Below, piece after piece: positions 44,746-54,267 of a DNA stretch of 64,000 nt. Within the stretch, counting starts at the first letter, position 1. Every line of letters begins with the position of its first letter. The stretch is from Deltaproteobacteria bacterium (GTDB lineage Bacteria > Myxococcota_A > UBA9160 > UBA4427). The notes under the pieces are model-generated. The model worked only from the letters and a program-made list of their open reading frames with translations, ran no database searches and was not told the DNA's origin. The position numbers and the translations under genes were made by a program. The stretch covers positions 372,001 to 436,000 of the forward strand of contig JADJOR010000002.1 in NCBI GenBank assembly GCA_016713665.1, written 5' to 3'.

Positions 44746-46062
44746 TTAGCGTCGGCGCCGGGCGAACGCGAGGAGAGCCCCCGCTCCGACCAGCAGAGCC
44801 GCCGCCCCAGCCGGCTCCGGAACCTGCATTCGCATGCGCAGGCTCGTGACCCGGTTGAAGACGTTGCCGCTGGCGGGATCGACCGTGACCGAGCCGCCGA
44901 GGAGCACGAGGTTGCGGACGGTGCCGACGACCGAGTCGTCACCCATGCGGGTGAAGAAGAAGCCCTGGGCGGCCGTTCGGTCGACGCGGTTCGGGAGGAA
45001 CGGCGTACCGAGGGCGGTCGTCTCGTCGGAGAACGGGAAGTCGTCCGAGCCCGAGATCGTGCCGGTCGTCATCTTGAAGGCCCAGCCCTGGCCCGCCTGG
45101 GGCGGCGTCGGCGTGGTGCCGCAGTTGTTGCCGAAGCCGAGGATCGGGTTGAACGGACCGATCGCCGGCGGGATGCCCGCGAAGGCGCCGCCGACGGTGC
45201 CGACGCCGTTGGCGCAGCCGAAGGTCGCTTCCACGGCGCCGCGGTTGTTGAGGCGGGCGAGGATGCGGGGACCGGCGTTGGCCTGGAGCGGGACGAACTG
45301 GAAGTTGTCGAGACCCGGGGTCCAGGCGAAGTCCATCTTGGTGCCCCAGAAGCGCAGGACCTGGGCGTTGTTGGCCATCGGGGTCGAGGGCGCGACCGGA
45401 ACGCGCCAGACGTTCTGGCGGAAGTTGCGGAGCACGCTCAGCGTCCCGCCGTAGTGGGGCGCGCCGACGTCGTTGCTGATGCGGATGATGCCGCGGCGGT
45501 TGTTCGCGCCGGGATTGCCGTAGCTGGTGCAGTTCCAGTTACCGACCTTGTTCCCGACCGTACCGGGAGCCGGATTGCCCGGGTTGTGGGCCAGCGGCGG
45601 ACACCAGCTGATCGCGGTACCCGCGCCGTTGTTGACGCAGCCGGGGCCGGGGCAGGCCGCGAGGGCGCCCGCGCCCGCCATGAACGTCGCGGCGTTCTGG
45701 ACGGACATGACGGTCTTGGTCGTCTGGCCGACGTTCGGGAACGCCGTGAAGTCGCGGAAGCGACCGCCATTGAAGTTCATCTTGTTGGCGGCGAGCGTCA
45801 CCTGGCGACCGACGAAGGTCCCGGCCGTCGCGCCCGCGACCTGCACCGTCGCGAAGCCAGCCGTCGGCGGGTAGACACCCTGCTTCTTGCCGAGGACCGC
45901 GGGTCCGCCTTCCCAGAGGAAGGGCGCCGACGTCGAGGGATTCTGGACGCCGAGCGAGCCGATCATGTTGCGCGTAGCGGCTTCAGCGCTGCCCGTTCCG
46001 AACAGGAGCGCGATCGCACCGGCTGCGACCGTCTTCCGGATCCAATTCATCTTCTGCTGCAT
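44746..46062 (-). CDS. PEP-CTERM secreted protein of unknown function, family A paralogue
   Basis: 438 residues from the ATG at 46062, nine bases after AAAGGGA; ATGs at 46083 and 46050 are alternatives. Signal peptide, then mature N-terminus A-T-R-N-M-I-G-S-L-G-V, nearly the same as A-T-R-T-M-V-G-S-L-G-V at 38 kb. All six Cys and blocks such as N-K-M-N-F-N-G-G-R-F-R-D-F, G-A-P-H-Y-G-G-T-L and F-K-M-T-T-G-T-I-S-G-S-D are shared. V-P-E-P, a helix and terminal R-R-R-R give a compact PEP-CTERM signal. It has a long upstream region with two stem-loops and a strong terminator, so it is a single-gene, probably abundant transcript. Confidence 0.88.
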   Translation of the reverse strand: MQQKMNWIRKTVAAGAIALLFGTGSAEAATRNMIGSLGVQNPSTSAPFLWEGGPAVLGKKQGVYPPTAGFATVQVAGATAGTFVGRQVTLAANKMNFNGGRFRDFTAFPNVGQTTKTVMSVQNAATFMAGAGALAACPGPGCVNNGAGTAISWCPPLAHNPGNPAPGTVGNKVGNWNCTSYGNPGANNRRGIIRISNDVGAPHYGGTLSVLRNFRQNVWRVPVAPSTPMANNAQVLRFWGTKMDFAWTPGLDNFQFVPLQANAGPRILARLNNRGAVEATFGCANGVGTVGGAFAGIPPAIGPFNPILGFGNNCGTTPTPPQAGQGWAFKMTTGTISGSDDFPFSDETTALGTPFLPNRVDRTAAQGFFFTRMGDDSVVGTVRNLVLLGGSVTVDPASGNVFNRVTSLRMRMQVPEPAGAAALLVGAGALLAFARRRR

Positions 46063-46100
46063 GATAGATTTCCCTTTGTTCATTCCTGGTCTTCAGATCT

Positions 46101-46125
46101 CCAGCGCTCGACGAGCGAGCGCTGG
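46101..46125 (-). promoter_or_regulatory. Perfect stem-loop in PEP-CTERM gene leader (proximal)
   Basis: CCAGCGCTCG-ACGAG-CGAGCGCTGG forms a 10-bp stem with a 5-base loop, 39-63 bp upstream of the ATG at 46062. If transcribed it would be a stable leader hairpin; otherwise it could be an operator for a dimeric regulator. Confidence 0.6.
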
Positions 46126-46140
46126 ATTGGAATCGCAATC

Positions 46141-46161
46141 GATGGCCCGAGCGGGGCCATC
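46141..46161 (-). promoter_or_regulatory. Perfect stem-loop in PEP-CTERM gene leader (distal)
   Basis: GATGGCCC-GAGCG-GGGCCATC forms an 8-bp stem with a 5-base loop, 15 bp beyond the first hairpin. Two stable neighbouring stems with equal loop length suggest a structured leader. Confidence 0.55.
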
Positions 46162-46556
46162 TTCGAGCGGGGCGCGCGGACGATGGCTCGTTCGACGACC
46201 GACAGTCATCCTCGCTCTCCGGGCAGTGTGTGGCCAACGCCACCAAAAACGGCTCGAAAAAGCGGAGCTGCCGAGTTCACCCTACACCCCCCGCGCTTCC
46301 ATGTCTACGAATTTTCGAGCGTTTGTCCCGTCCTCCGCGCGGCTCGGATGCCCTCCGGACCGCGTCGGATCGGGCCCCCGCACGCGGCCCGCATCGGACC
46401 GGCAGCCGACGGGACATTCTTTCCCGCGAAGGGCTTTCCCTCTGGGGCAAGCTCCTGTTGGGGCGGCGGTCATGCTCGACGGTCCTTGGCGGATCGGCCT
46501 CGCCCGCCTTCGATGGACGCTCCGCCCTCTGCGCTCGAACCGCGTTCTCGGGTCGG

Positions 46557-49076
46557 TCAGGACCCGGACTTCGCTCCGCCTTCGGAGACCGCGGGTGAGG
46601 GCGAGGCCGCGGGGGCCTTCGAGGTCGCCGTCGGTGCGGTCTTCGCGCCGTCCGACGGCGGCGCCGCCTCCCGCTTCCAGGGCTCTTTGCCGTCTCGGGC
46701 TCGGTGGTCTCGGGTCTGGCCGCCTCGCCGGAGGGCGTCGCCGCAGCGGATTTCCGGGGCGGGATCGGCTTTCCCTCCGCGAAGGCCTGGGCGACCTGTC
46801 GTGCGCGATCCTTCTCGCCCCGCGCTTCGTGGACTGCGATCAGGAGCTTTTCGGCCTCCTTGCCGCCGCCGAATAACACGCCGCGCTCCGCGAAGTCGAG
46901 GGTCGTCGCGTCGGTCTCGCCGCGATCCAGGAGGAGGCGGGCGTAGACGGCGGCCGCCGGTCCGTCCCAGGGATGCTCCTTCAGGAGATCCAGCCAGCGC
47001 TTCGCGATTTCCTCGGGCCTGGCGCCCGCCTTCGTCGCGAGAATCGCCGCCTGGCGGGCGGCTTCGGGGGATTCGGGGTGGATCTTCGTCGAGCGGTCGT
47101 AGGCCTCGATCGCGCCGGCGAGGTCGCCCGACCGCTCCTTCGCACGGGCGACGCCCTCGAGCGCGAGCCAGTTCTTCGAATCCTTCGCGACGGCGGCTTC
47201 GAAGGCCGTCTGGACGGCGGCCGGCTCGCCGCCGGTCGATTCGAGCAGCATCGCGCGGATTTCGAGCAGCGCGCTGTCGTCGGGATGGGCGGTGAGCGCA
47301 GCGGCGACGCTCTTCTCGGCTTCGGTCTTGCGTCCGGCGCTCAGCTGGAGGCGCACCTGCTCGCGCAGCAGCTCCGCGAAGAAGGGATTCGTGAGATCCG
47401 CCGTCGGGCCCGTGATCTCCGCGAGCCACTCGAGCCCGCGCTCGGCGCCGTTGAGCTCGGCCAGGGCGTGGAGTCGTGCCGCGACCGCGGCGGGCCAGAG
47501 CTTCGTCCCCCAGAGCTGACGGAACAGGCCCTGGAGCGTCGCCTTCTCGTCCCGCGTCGCGCAGGAGACGATCGTCCGCGCACCTTCGGGATCCTCGGTG
47601 TAGACCGTGACGTACTGCCAGGCGTTGCTCCAGCATTCGGCGAGCGCACCACCGGCGCGGTAGAGCTTGGCGAGCCGCAGGGCGGCCTCGGTCTGCTCGG
47701 GCGCGGAGCGGATAGACTGGCGGTATTCCTCGACGGCGCGCGCGAAGTCACCGAGCTGCTCCGCCGCCCGCGCGGCGTAGTAGCGAGCGCCGGCGTTGTT
47801 GGGCCAGGACGGGAAGACCTTGTCGAGATGCTCGAGCGCGCGCTTGGGATCGCCCTCGTCGAGGGCGATGCGCGCTTCGATCAGGTTTCCGAACTCGGCG
47901 TTGTCGAGGGACTTCGCGACGCGCCGGGCGTCGTCGTGGCGTCCCGCCCGCGCCAGCAGATCCGCGTGGGAGAGGATCGCGGACTGGGTCGGCTCGTCCA
48001 CCAGCGCGAGCGCCTGCTCCCAGGCCTCGATCGCCTCGGGGATCTCGTCGCGGTCGAGATGGTAGTTCGTCAGCTCGGTATAGACGGCGACCTTGAGCTC
48101 TCGGTCGTCGGTTTCGAGGCCCTGCTCGAAGATCTCGAGGGCCCGCGCCGAATCGCCCTGCGCTTCCTTGCGCAGCGCGAGCGCCCGCCGGTACGAGATC
48201 GAGTAGGGCGCCAGCTCGAGGGCCTTCTCGAGCAGCTCGTCGCTGCGCTCGAGCTGACTGCGGCCGTCGAAGAACGTGATCGCGGCGTCTACGACGGCGG
48301 CGTCGGACGGGGAACTGCTCGAGGCATTCGTCGAATTTCTTCTCGGCCTCTTCGAGCTTGCCCCGCTCCTGGCTCAGCACAGCGTGCACCGTGCAGAGCT
48401 GGGCCTGGGTCGACTCGGAAGCCGGGCTCTTCGCCGTGACCTCGTCGATCTGGTCGATCGTCTCGGCGGCGTCTTCGACGCGATTCAACATCAGCAGCGC
48501 GGCGGCGCGGGACGTCAGCGCCTGCAGATTCGTCGGGTCCTCTTCGATCACGTGATCGAAGTCCTCGATCGCCTTCTCGGGCTTCTGGCCGTCGTTGATG
48601 TAGGCCTCGCCGCGCAGGATGCGGGCCGTCTGATTCCCGGGCTCGAGCTCGAGGACCGTCTCCGCAGCGGCGATCGCCTCCTTCCAGTTGCCGACCCGGG
48701 CCTGGGCCCCGGCGAGCTCGAGGTTGGCCACCAGCTCGAACTCCGGGTTCTCCGCCGCCTTGCGCAGCGACCAGACCGCGACGCGGCCGGCCCCGGTGCG
48801 CGAAAGAGCGGCGCCGTAGAGCAGATGGGTCTCGGGATCGTCCGGCGTCGCTTCGAGGCGCTTGCGCAGCGGCTCGATCGACTCCTGGTAGCGACCGGCG
48901 TCCTGCATCGCCTTGATCTCGTCGAGCGACGTCGCGCGGTCACAGCCGGAGATCGCCGCCAGGATGCCCGCGCACGACACCACGCCGAGGGCGACACGGC
49001 GGACGGTTCCGCGCAGCGCATACGCAGGTCGACGGCAGACGGAGAGGGCACGGACGGATTCGGTTCGGTTCGTCAT
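46557..49076 (-). CDS. TPR-repeat lipoprotein resembling PrsT of PEP-CTERM systems, two frameshifts
   Basis: About 840 residues after joining three frames. The N-terminus has a signal ending I-L-A-A-I-S-G-C, a lipobox, so it is membrane-anchored. Almost the whole body is tetratricopeptide repeats (e.g. A-R-V-G-N-W-K-E-A-I-A-A-A-E-T-V-L). The last ~80 residues are Pro/Ala/Ser-rich. Frames switch at the GGGG run 48309-48312 and the TTT run 46686-46688 (plus-strand coordinates); one added base at each restores E-Q-F-P-P-S-D-A-A-V and P-E-T-A-K-E-P-W. Length, lipobox and TPRs resemble the PEP-CTERM TPR lipoprotein PrsT, and a PEP-CTERM gene is next. Assignment to PrsT is tentative. Confidence 0.75.
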
Positions 49077-49161
49077 GGATCGATCGTATCACTCCGGCGT
49101 CGCACCCGGCGCGGCGGGCGCTCGCCTAGAATCGCTGGTCCGCCTGCGCTAGACCCTCGGC

Positions 49162-50580
49162 ATGAAGGTTCTACGTGGCATCGCCATCGCCGCCGGCGTC
49201 CTGATCGCCGGCGCCGGGGCGCTCTATCTGAGTGGCGTTCTCCGCATCGAAGTGACGAACCAGGATCCCCGCCCGGTCGGGACGATCGATCAGATCGACG
49301 CCTTGCGCGAGCGCAAGGACCTGAACGTCCTCTTCATCCTGACCGACACCCTGCGCGCGGGTCGCCTGCACGCCTACGGCTATTCGAGAGAGACGAGTCC
49401 GACCTTCGACTACATGGCGGAGACCGGGGTGCGCTTCGCCCGGCATCTCGCCCAGTCGTCCTGGACGAAATGCTCGATGGCCTCGCTCTGGACGGGCATG
49501 TACCCCCAGCGGACCGGCGTGCTGCGCACGCCCCACGCCGCGCCGGAAGGCGCGAAGATGCCGGCCGAGATCCTGCGCGAGGCCGGGTTCCGGACCGCCG
49601 GGCTGTGGCGAAACGGCTGGGTCGCGCCGACCTTCGGATTCTCCCAGGGCTTCGAGGTCTACGAGCGACCGACGCCGAAGGCGATGTCGCGCAACATGCG
49701 CGTCGAGAATCCGAACATCACGCTCGAGGGCACGGACAACGACGTCATCGACGCCGCCGAGGAGTTCCTCCGGATCCACGGCCGGGAGCGCTTCTTCCTC
49801 TACGTCCACCTGATGGACGTTCATCAGTATCTCTACGACACGAACTCCGCCGTCTTCGGCGCGACCTACTCCGACATCTACGACAACTCGGTGCTCCATA
49901 CCGACGGCGTGATCGGTCGGTTGCTGACGCTCTTCGTCGATCAGGGGCTGCTCCAGAAGACGCTCGTCGTGATGGCGGCCGATCATGGCGAGGCCTTCGG
50001 CGAGCGCGGCATCGAGGGACACGCGCGGGAAGTCGATCTCGAGGAGACGGACATTCCGCTGATTCTGGGTTTCCCGTTCCGCCTCGATCCCGGCGTCGTC
50101 GTCTCGACGCGCACGCGCAACGTCGACATCTGGCCGACGGTGCTCGATCTGCTGGGGCTGCCCAGGTTGATGGACCCGGACGGGCGTTCGCTGGTCGCGA
50201 CGATCAAGGCCTCGGCGCGCAACAAGCCGATTCCCGACGACGTGCCCGGGATCGCCCACCTCGAGCGGGGCTGGGGACGTCCCGAGCTTCCTTCGCGGCC
50301 GACGGTGGCCGTGACGAAGGGGCCCTACCGGTTCATCCTGCAGCTCGCGCCGGACGCGTCCCGCGACCAGCGGGTCGAGACGCTGTACGACGCGTCCAAC
50401 GACCCGCAGGAGCGCAAGAACGTGATCGAGCAGAATCCGGAGATCGCCGCCGAGCTGCGCGCGCTCGCCGACGCGTACCTGCTGCAGACGCCCCCGCCCT
50501 GGGTCGGCACGCCGACGAACGTCGATCTGGACGAGAAAGAGGCCGACGAGCTCCGGGCCCTCGGTTACGCCGTTCCCTGA
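49162..50580 (+). CDS. Sulfatase-like (alkaline phosphatase superfamily) hydrolase with Thr nucleophile position
   Basis: 472 residues. A signal/anchor segment (1-25) places it in the periplasm. Metal ligands are seen in I-L-T-D-T-L-R-A-G and A-A-D-H-G-E-A-F-G. The active-site strand is S-S-W-T-K-C-S-M-A-S-L-W-T-G. Aligned on A-S-L-x-T-G, the formylglycine Cys position of sulfatases is Thr, so it is unlikely to be a type I sulfatase and may be a phospho- or phosphoethanolamine-transferring relative, though Cys two residues later is notable. The C-terminal E-T-L-Y-D-A-S-N-D-P-Q-E-R-K-N is sulfatase-like. It is divergent from the TPR lipoprotein. Confidence 0.82.
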   Translation: MKVLRGIAIAAGVLIAGAGALYLSGVLRIEVTNQDPRPVGTIDQIDALRERKDLNVLFILTDTLRAGRLHAYGYSRETSPTFDYMAETGVRFARHLAQSSWTKCSMASLWTGMYPQRTGVLRTPHAAPEGAKMPAEILREAGFRTAGLWRNGWVAPTFGFSQGFEVYERPTPKAMSRNMRVENPNITLEGTDNDVIDAAEEFLRIHGRERFFLYVHLMDVHQYLYDTNSAVFGATYSDIYDNSVLHTDGVIGRLLTLFVDQGLLQKTLVVMAADHGEAFGERGIEGHAREVDLEETDIPLILGFPFRLDPGVVVSTRTRNVDIWPTVLDLLGLPRLMDPDGRSLVATIKASARNKPIPDDVPGIAHLERGWGRPELPSRPTVAVTKGPYRFILQLAPDASRDQRVETLYDASNDPQERKNVIEQNPEIAAELRALADAYLLQTPPPWVGTPTNVDLDEKEADELRALGYAVP

Positions 50581-50598
50581 TCGCGTTGCCCCGAAGCG

Positions 50599-53241
50599 CT
50601 AGTACGAGATCTTGAACGTCACGCCATAGGTCCGCGGGTCGCCCACCAGGTTGCCGATGAAGCCCGGGCCGCCCGACGCGTCGAAGGCGAGCGTCTTGTA
50701 GACCTCGTTCGTCAGGTTGCGCGCCCAGACCGCGACCTCGAGCTGCTCCGACGGGGAGATGTACCGGACGCTCAGGTTGTGCATGAAGAAGGCCTGCTGC
50801 CCGATCGTATTGTCGGGCTTCGTCTGGTTGCCCGAGGCGTCCGGCGCGCCGAGGCCGTTGGACGGATCGAAGTTGACGTCGTCCGACCAGGCGACGTCGT
50901 AGCGCGGGGTGATCCGGCCGAGCCGGTTCAGGTCGAAGACGTACTCGAGGCCGCCCGAGACCTTGAAGCGCGGGGCGTTCGGCAGCTGGTTGCCGTTGTA
51001 GTCGAAGACCAGGCGGAAGAACTCGGTGCTGCCCGGGACGGGGCGGGCGGCGCTGTCGGTGAAGTCGAGGAACTTCGTCTCGAGCCAGCCGAATCGGATG
51101 TCCGCGGTCAGCCCCTCGATCGGCCGCAGGGTCGTCGCCAGCTCGGCGCCGAAGTTGAGGGCGTCTTCGGCGTTGATCACGACGCGCACCGGCGCCGAGC
51201 GCGGGTTGTTCGTGAACGTGAAGACCTGGTAGTTCTGATAGGCGTACCAGAAGAGCGCGCCGTCGACGTTGATGCGGTCGTCGAGCCACTCGCCCTTGAA
51301 GCCGAGCTCGAAGGCGTCGATGACCTCGGGGTCCGCGACGTCGGTGACCTCGCTCGCGACCGAGCCGTCGCGGGCGTTGTACTGAAGGCCCTTCCAGCCG
51401 TGGCTGTACTTGAAGGAGACCTCGCGCATCTCGTCGAAGTCGTACGTCAGCGCGACGGTCCCCGTCGGATGGTCGACGGTCTCCATGCGCTGGCAGGGCG
51501 GGAAGGCGTTCAGCTGGGGATCGAAGGTCCCGCAGGACGGGGTCAGGCCGGCGCCGCGGAAGATCTCCGCCTCGAAGCGCTTCTGCTCCCAGTTGTACCG
51601 GACGCCGGCGTCGAGCTTCAGATCGTCGAGCAGATTCCAGGAGACGTCGAAGAAGACGCCGAAGCTCTTCGTCTTCTGGAGGTACTCCTGACGAACGGGA
51701 TCGATGAAGCCGCGGGTCGCGATCGTCTCCTGGAAGTAGTCGAGCTCCTCCTGGAGGTAGAAGGCGCCGGCATTCCAGCTGACGGGGATGAACTCGAGAT
51801 CCGAGCCGACGCGCAGGTCTTCCGTGACCTGCCAGGCGTCGTCCTCGATGTGGAACTCGAAGAGCGTGTTGGGCGAGTAGTCCGCGTCGATCAGGCGCTC
51901 GCGGTCGTAGCGTTCGAAGCCCGTGATGTTCTTCAGGACGATCGACCCGATCTGCCACTCGCCCTGGAGCGTGAAGCCGCCCGAGGTCTGGCGCTCGTAG
52001 CCGGGCGTGTTGTAGTCGCCTTCGAAGGGCAGCTTGTCGAGCGGCCGGTTCGCGAGGTTCTTGCTGAGCTTCTTGTCGGCCTGGGCGAGCAGCGTCTGAC
52101 GGTTCGCGAGGCACTGGTCCCGGGCGGGGCGCGGCAGCAGACGGCAATCGCCGACGGTCGGGATGTTCAGGCCCGCGCGGATCTGGTCGAGCTCCCGGCT
52201 GACCTCGCGGGCTGCATAGGAATTGACGTCGCCACCGCCGAGCGAGGGCTGGTTCGTGCCGAAATGCTGTCCGACCGGGCCCAGCTGATCGGTGCGGTCG
52301 ACGTGGCCGACCAGGTTCCATTCCATGTCGTCGATGGGCGGCAGGAAGCGGAGGCTCGTGCGCGTCGACCAGACGTCGGTGTTGTTGAGATCCTTCTCGA
52401 GGTTGGGCCGGATGGCGGGGGGCGAGTTCAGGTCCGAGCGCGGGACCTCGCCGCAGATCGACTGCCCGATGACGGAGACCTCGGCGAGGGACTTGCCGCC
52501 GCAGCGGTTCGTCACGATGCCGTCCCGGGTCTTGACCCGGAAGGCCGTCCGCATGCCGAGCACGTCTTCGATGATCGGGACCTCGAGCCCGCCCTCGACG
52601 TCGATCAGGTTGAAGTTGCCGTAGTCGAGGTTGAGGTAGGCGTCGTACTCGCCGGTCGGTTTCTTCGTGTAGATGCGGATCGCGCCGGCGGACGCGTTGC
52701 GGCCCGGACCCGAGCCCTGCGGACCCTTCTGGATGTCGATCTTGTCCAGGTCGTAGAGAAGGCCCAGCTGGATGGCGGGCAGGTTGCGCGGTGCATCGTC
52801 GACGTAGACGGCGACGGCGCTCGACGCGTTGGCCGTGAAGTCGTTGAGACCGACGCCGCGGATGAAGAAGGTCGCCGTCGTCGAGCTGGCGGAACGGATC
52901 TCGAGATTCGGCGTGTACGCGGCGACGTCGGAGACGTTCGACACACCGAGCGACTCGAGCTTCAAGGCGTCGAAGGAAGTGACGGACGTGCTCGACGTCG
53001 TCAACGCCTCGGCCTGGCCGGAGCCGACGACGACCATCTCTTCGACGCCGGCGAACGGGTCGCTTGCCGCCGGCGCGTCCGTCGACTGTGCGGACGCCGG
53101 AAACACGGCGAGCAAGACGGCTGCGCCGGATACGGCGAATACGACGCAGAAAGAGGAGAGCCAGGCGACCCGGCGGAGCGGGGCGCGACGGCCGAGAAGC
53201 GGAGTCCGCTCTCGGGAGGGGGCGGTGGACTGGAATTGCAT
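50599..53241 (-). CDS. TonB-dependent outer-membrane receptor
   Basis: 880 residues from the ATG at 53241; the longer frame extends into the divergent promoter. Signal peptide to about A-S-A-Q. The plug domain (about 70-220) has V-V-V-G-S-G-Q-A-E-A, I-R-G-V-G-L-N-D and I-Q-K-G-P-Q-G-S-G-P-G-R-N, all typical. The remainder is a 22-strand barrel ending in T-F-K-I-S-Y with the terminal aromatic. It imports large or scarce ligands using TonB energy. It is divergent from a barrel-like protein and two PQQ dehydrogenases. No siderophore genes are near, so PQQ or a sugar/alcohol ligand is possible (inference). Confidence 0.92.
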   Translation of the reverse strand: MQFQSTAPSRERTPLLGRRAPLRRVAWLSSFCVVFAVSGAAVLLAVFPASAQSTDAPAASDPFAGVEEMVVVGSGQAEALTTSSTSVTSFDALKLESLGVSNVSDVAAYTPNLEIRSASSTTATFFIRGVGLNDFTANASSAVAVYVDDAPRNLPAIQLGLLYDLDKIDIQKGPQGSGPGRNASAGAIRIYTKKPTGEYDAYLNLDYGNFNLIDVEGGLEVPIIEDVLGMRTAFRVKTRDGIVTNRCGGKSLAEVSVIGQSICGEVPRSDLNSPPAIRPNLEKDLNNTDVWSTRTSLRFLPPIDDMEWNLVGHVDRTDQLGPVGQHFGTNQPSLGGGDVNSYAAREVSRELDQIRAGLNIPTVGDCRLLPRPARDQCLANRQTLLAQADKKLSKNLANRPLDKLPFEGDYNTPGYERQTSGGFTLQGEWQIGSIVLKNITGFERYDRERLIDADYSPNTLFEFHIEDDAWQVTEDLRVGSDLEFIPVSWNAGAFYLQEELDYFQETIATRGFIDPVRQEYLQKTKSFGVFFDVSWNLLDDLKLDAGVRYNWEQKRFEAEIFRGAGLTPSCGTFDPQLNAFPPCQRMETVDHPTGTVALTYDFDEMREVSFKYSHGWKGLQYNARDGSVASEVTDVADPEVIDAFELGFKGEWLDDRINVDGALFWYAYQNYQVFTFTNNPRSAPVRVVINAEDALNFGAELATTLRPIEGLTADIRFGWLETKFLDFTDSAARPVPGSTEFFRLVFDYNGNQLPNAPRFKVSGGLEYVFDLNRLGRITPRYDVAWSDDVNFDPSNGLGAPDASGNQTKPDNTIGQQAFFMHNLSVRYISPSEQLEVAVWARNLTNEVYKTLAFDASGGPGFIGNLVGDPRTYGVTFKISY

Positions 53242-53283
53242 CCCCGCATCGTTCACGATCCGGGATCGCGAGTCAACATCCCA

Positions 53284-53289
53284 TTTATA
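53284..53289 (-). promoter_or_regulatory. Candidate -10 element for TonB receptor
   Basis: TATAAA on the minus strand lies in the A/T-richest stretch of the 91-bp divergent gap, 43-48 bp upstream of the receptor ATG. No good -35 is seen at 17 bp, so an activator may be needed. The opposite strand has TTTATA/TATAGG in the same place, possibly for the divergent operon. Confidence 0.3.
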
Positions 53290-53332
53290 GGCGGGTTGGG
53301 GATTGAAAATGTGCGTGCTACCCAGATCGGTC

Positions 53333-54267
53333 ATGAAAGCAAGACAGTGGGCACGATTGGGCTGGGCGATGGGCTGTGCGGTCGCCGGGCTGGTAGTGGT
53401 GGTCGGTGATTCGGCTCGCGCCGAGGTTTCCGGTGACGGACCGTCGGAGCTCGATCGCCGTTGGATTCCGAGCGCTTCCTTCTACACGATGGGCAACGTC
53501 GACCAGCGCTCGGCGCAGATGTCGGCGGATACGCGGGTCAAGCAGGGCGACGTCCTTCTCAACAAGGATGGCCAGTCGCTCGGCGTACCCTGGTCCATCG
53601 GCGGCACGCTCGACCTGGCGTCGCCGGTCCTCATCGACATGCCGGGTCGACCCCGCTTCTTCTCCCATGCCGACGTCGGTTACACGATCGACCTCGAAGA
53701 TCCGATCGTGACCCGCGGCGATCCGGGTTCCCAGCCCGTGCTGCCGCCCGGCTCGACGAGCAGCGTCGCGATCCAGAACGTCGGCGCGGCGGTGCGCGCC
53801 GAGGCCAAGCCGCTCGTGTTCTCCGGCGGATTCGGCGGCGTCTTCTCCTTCGAGGCCTTCGAGCGGGGCTTTCGCGTTCGCCCGACCCTCGAATGGATGT
53901 ATCGACGGGACACCTGGGCGGCGGCGAATCGGAGGGCGCGACCACCGCCTGCGCCCCGTGTCGAACGCTCTTCATCAAGACCCAGACCGAGAAGGGCTTC
54001 CACAGCATCGGCCCGGGTATCGAGCTCGAGGCCGACGTCGGCCGCGCCGGCCAGTTCCTCGTCGGCTTCTACGGCTCCTTCCGCGCCTACTATCTCGTCG
54101 GCGATCGCAAGGCGAATCTGCGGAGCACCGGATCGTGGAACCGAACCGACAACGGCCAGCCGAGCGCGACCCGCGCCGACACGACCTTCGTCACGCGCTA
54201 CGAGCGCGAGCCCTGGCACTACCGGTTCGGCATGGGCCTTCGCATCCTCTGGTCCCCGGAAGATTGA
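53333..54267 (+). CDS. Putative outer-membrane or periplasmic protein of unknown function, frameshifted
   Basis: About 311 residues once joined. A signal peptide ends near D-S-A-R-A-E, followed by alternating hydrophobic/polar strands (S-A-S-F-Y-T-M-G-N, F-F-S-H-A-D-V-G-Y-T-I-D-L, G-F-G-G-V-F-S-F-E-A-F) suggesting a small beta-barrel. C-A-P-C could form a disulfide. The last strand ends in L-R-I-L-W-S-P-E-D. The break is at TGGG (53915-53918), where one extra G gives T-W-G-G-G-E-S-E-G. Not recognised as a family. Its stop overlaps the PQQ dehydrogenase start (TTGA), so the two are coupled. Confidence 0.7.

Larger units (their letters stand above)
46063..46556. other. 494-bp non-coding region upstream of PEP-CTERM gene
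   Basis: No supported gene. The half nearest the PEP-CTERM gene is less GC-rich than its surroundings, with A/T-rich patches around 46240-46262 (including AAAAA) and two perfect inverted repeats listed separately. The half next to the TPR gene is G/C-rich with no evident terminator. A 63-codon minus-strand frame (46282-46473) lacks a ribosome site and shows no typical codon use. Confidence 0.7.

Noticed and set aside
46170..46250. TGGCCACACACTGCC-like sigma-54 candidate upstream of the PEP-CTERM gene
   Set aside because: GG and GC are one base too close and the TT before GC is missing.
46282..46473. 63-codon minus-strand frame with several Cys
   Set aside because: No ribosome site, atypical composition and no similarity I recognise; more likely intergenic.
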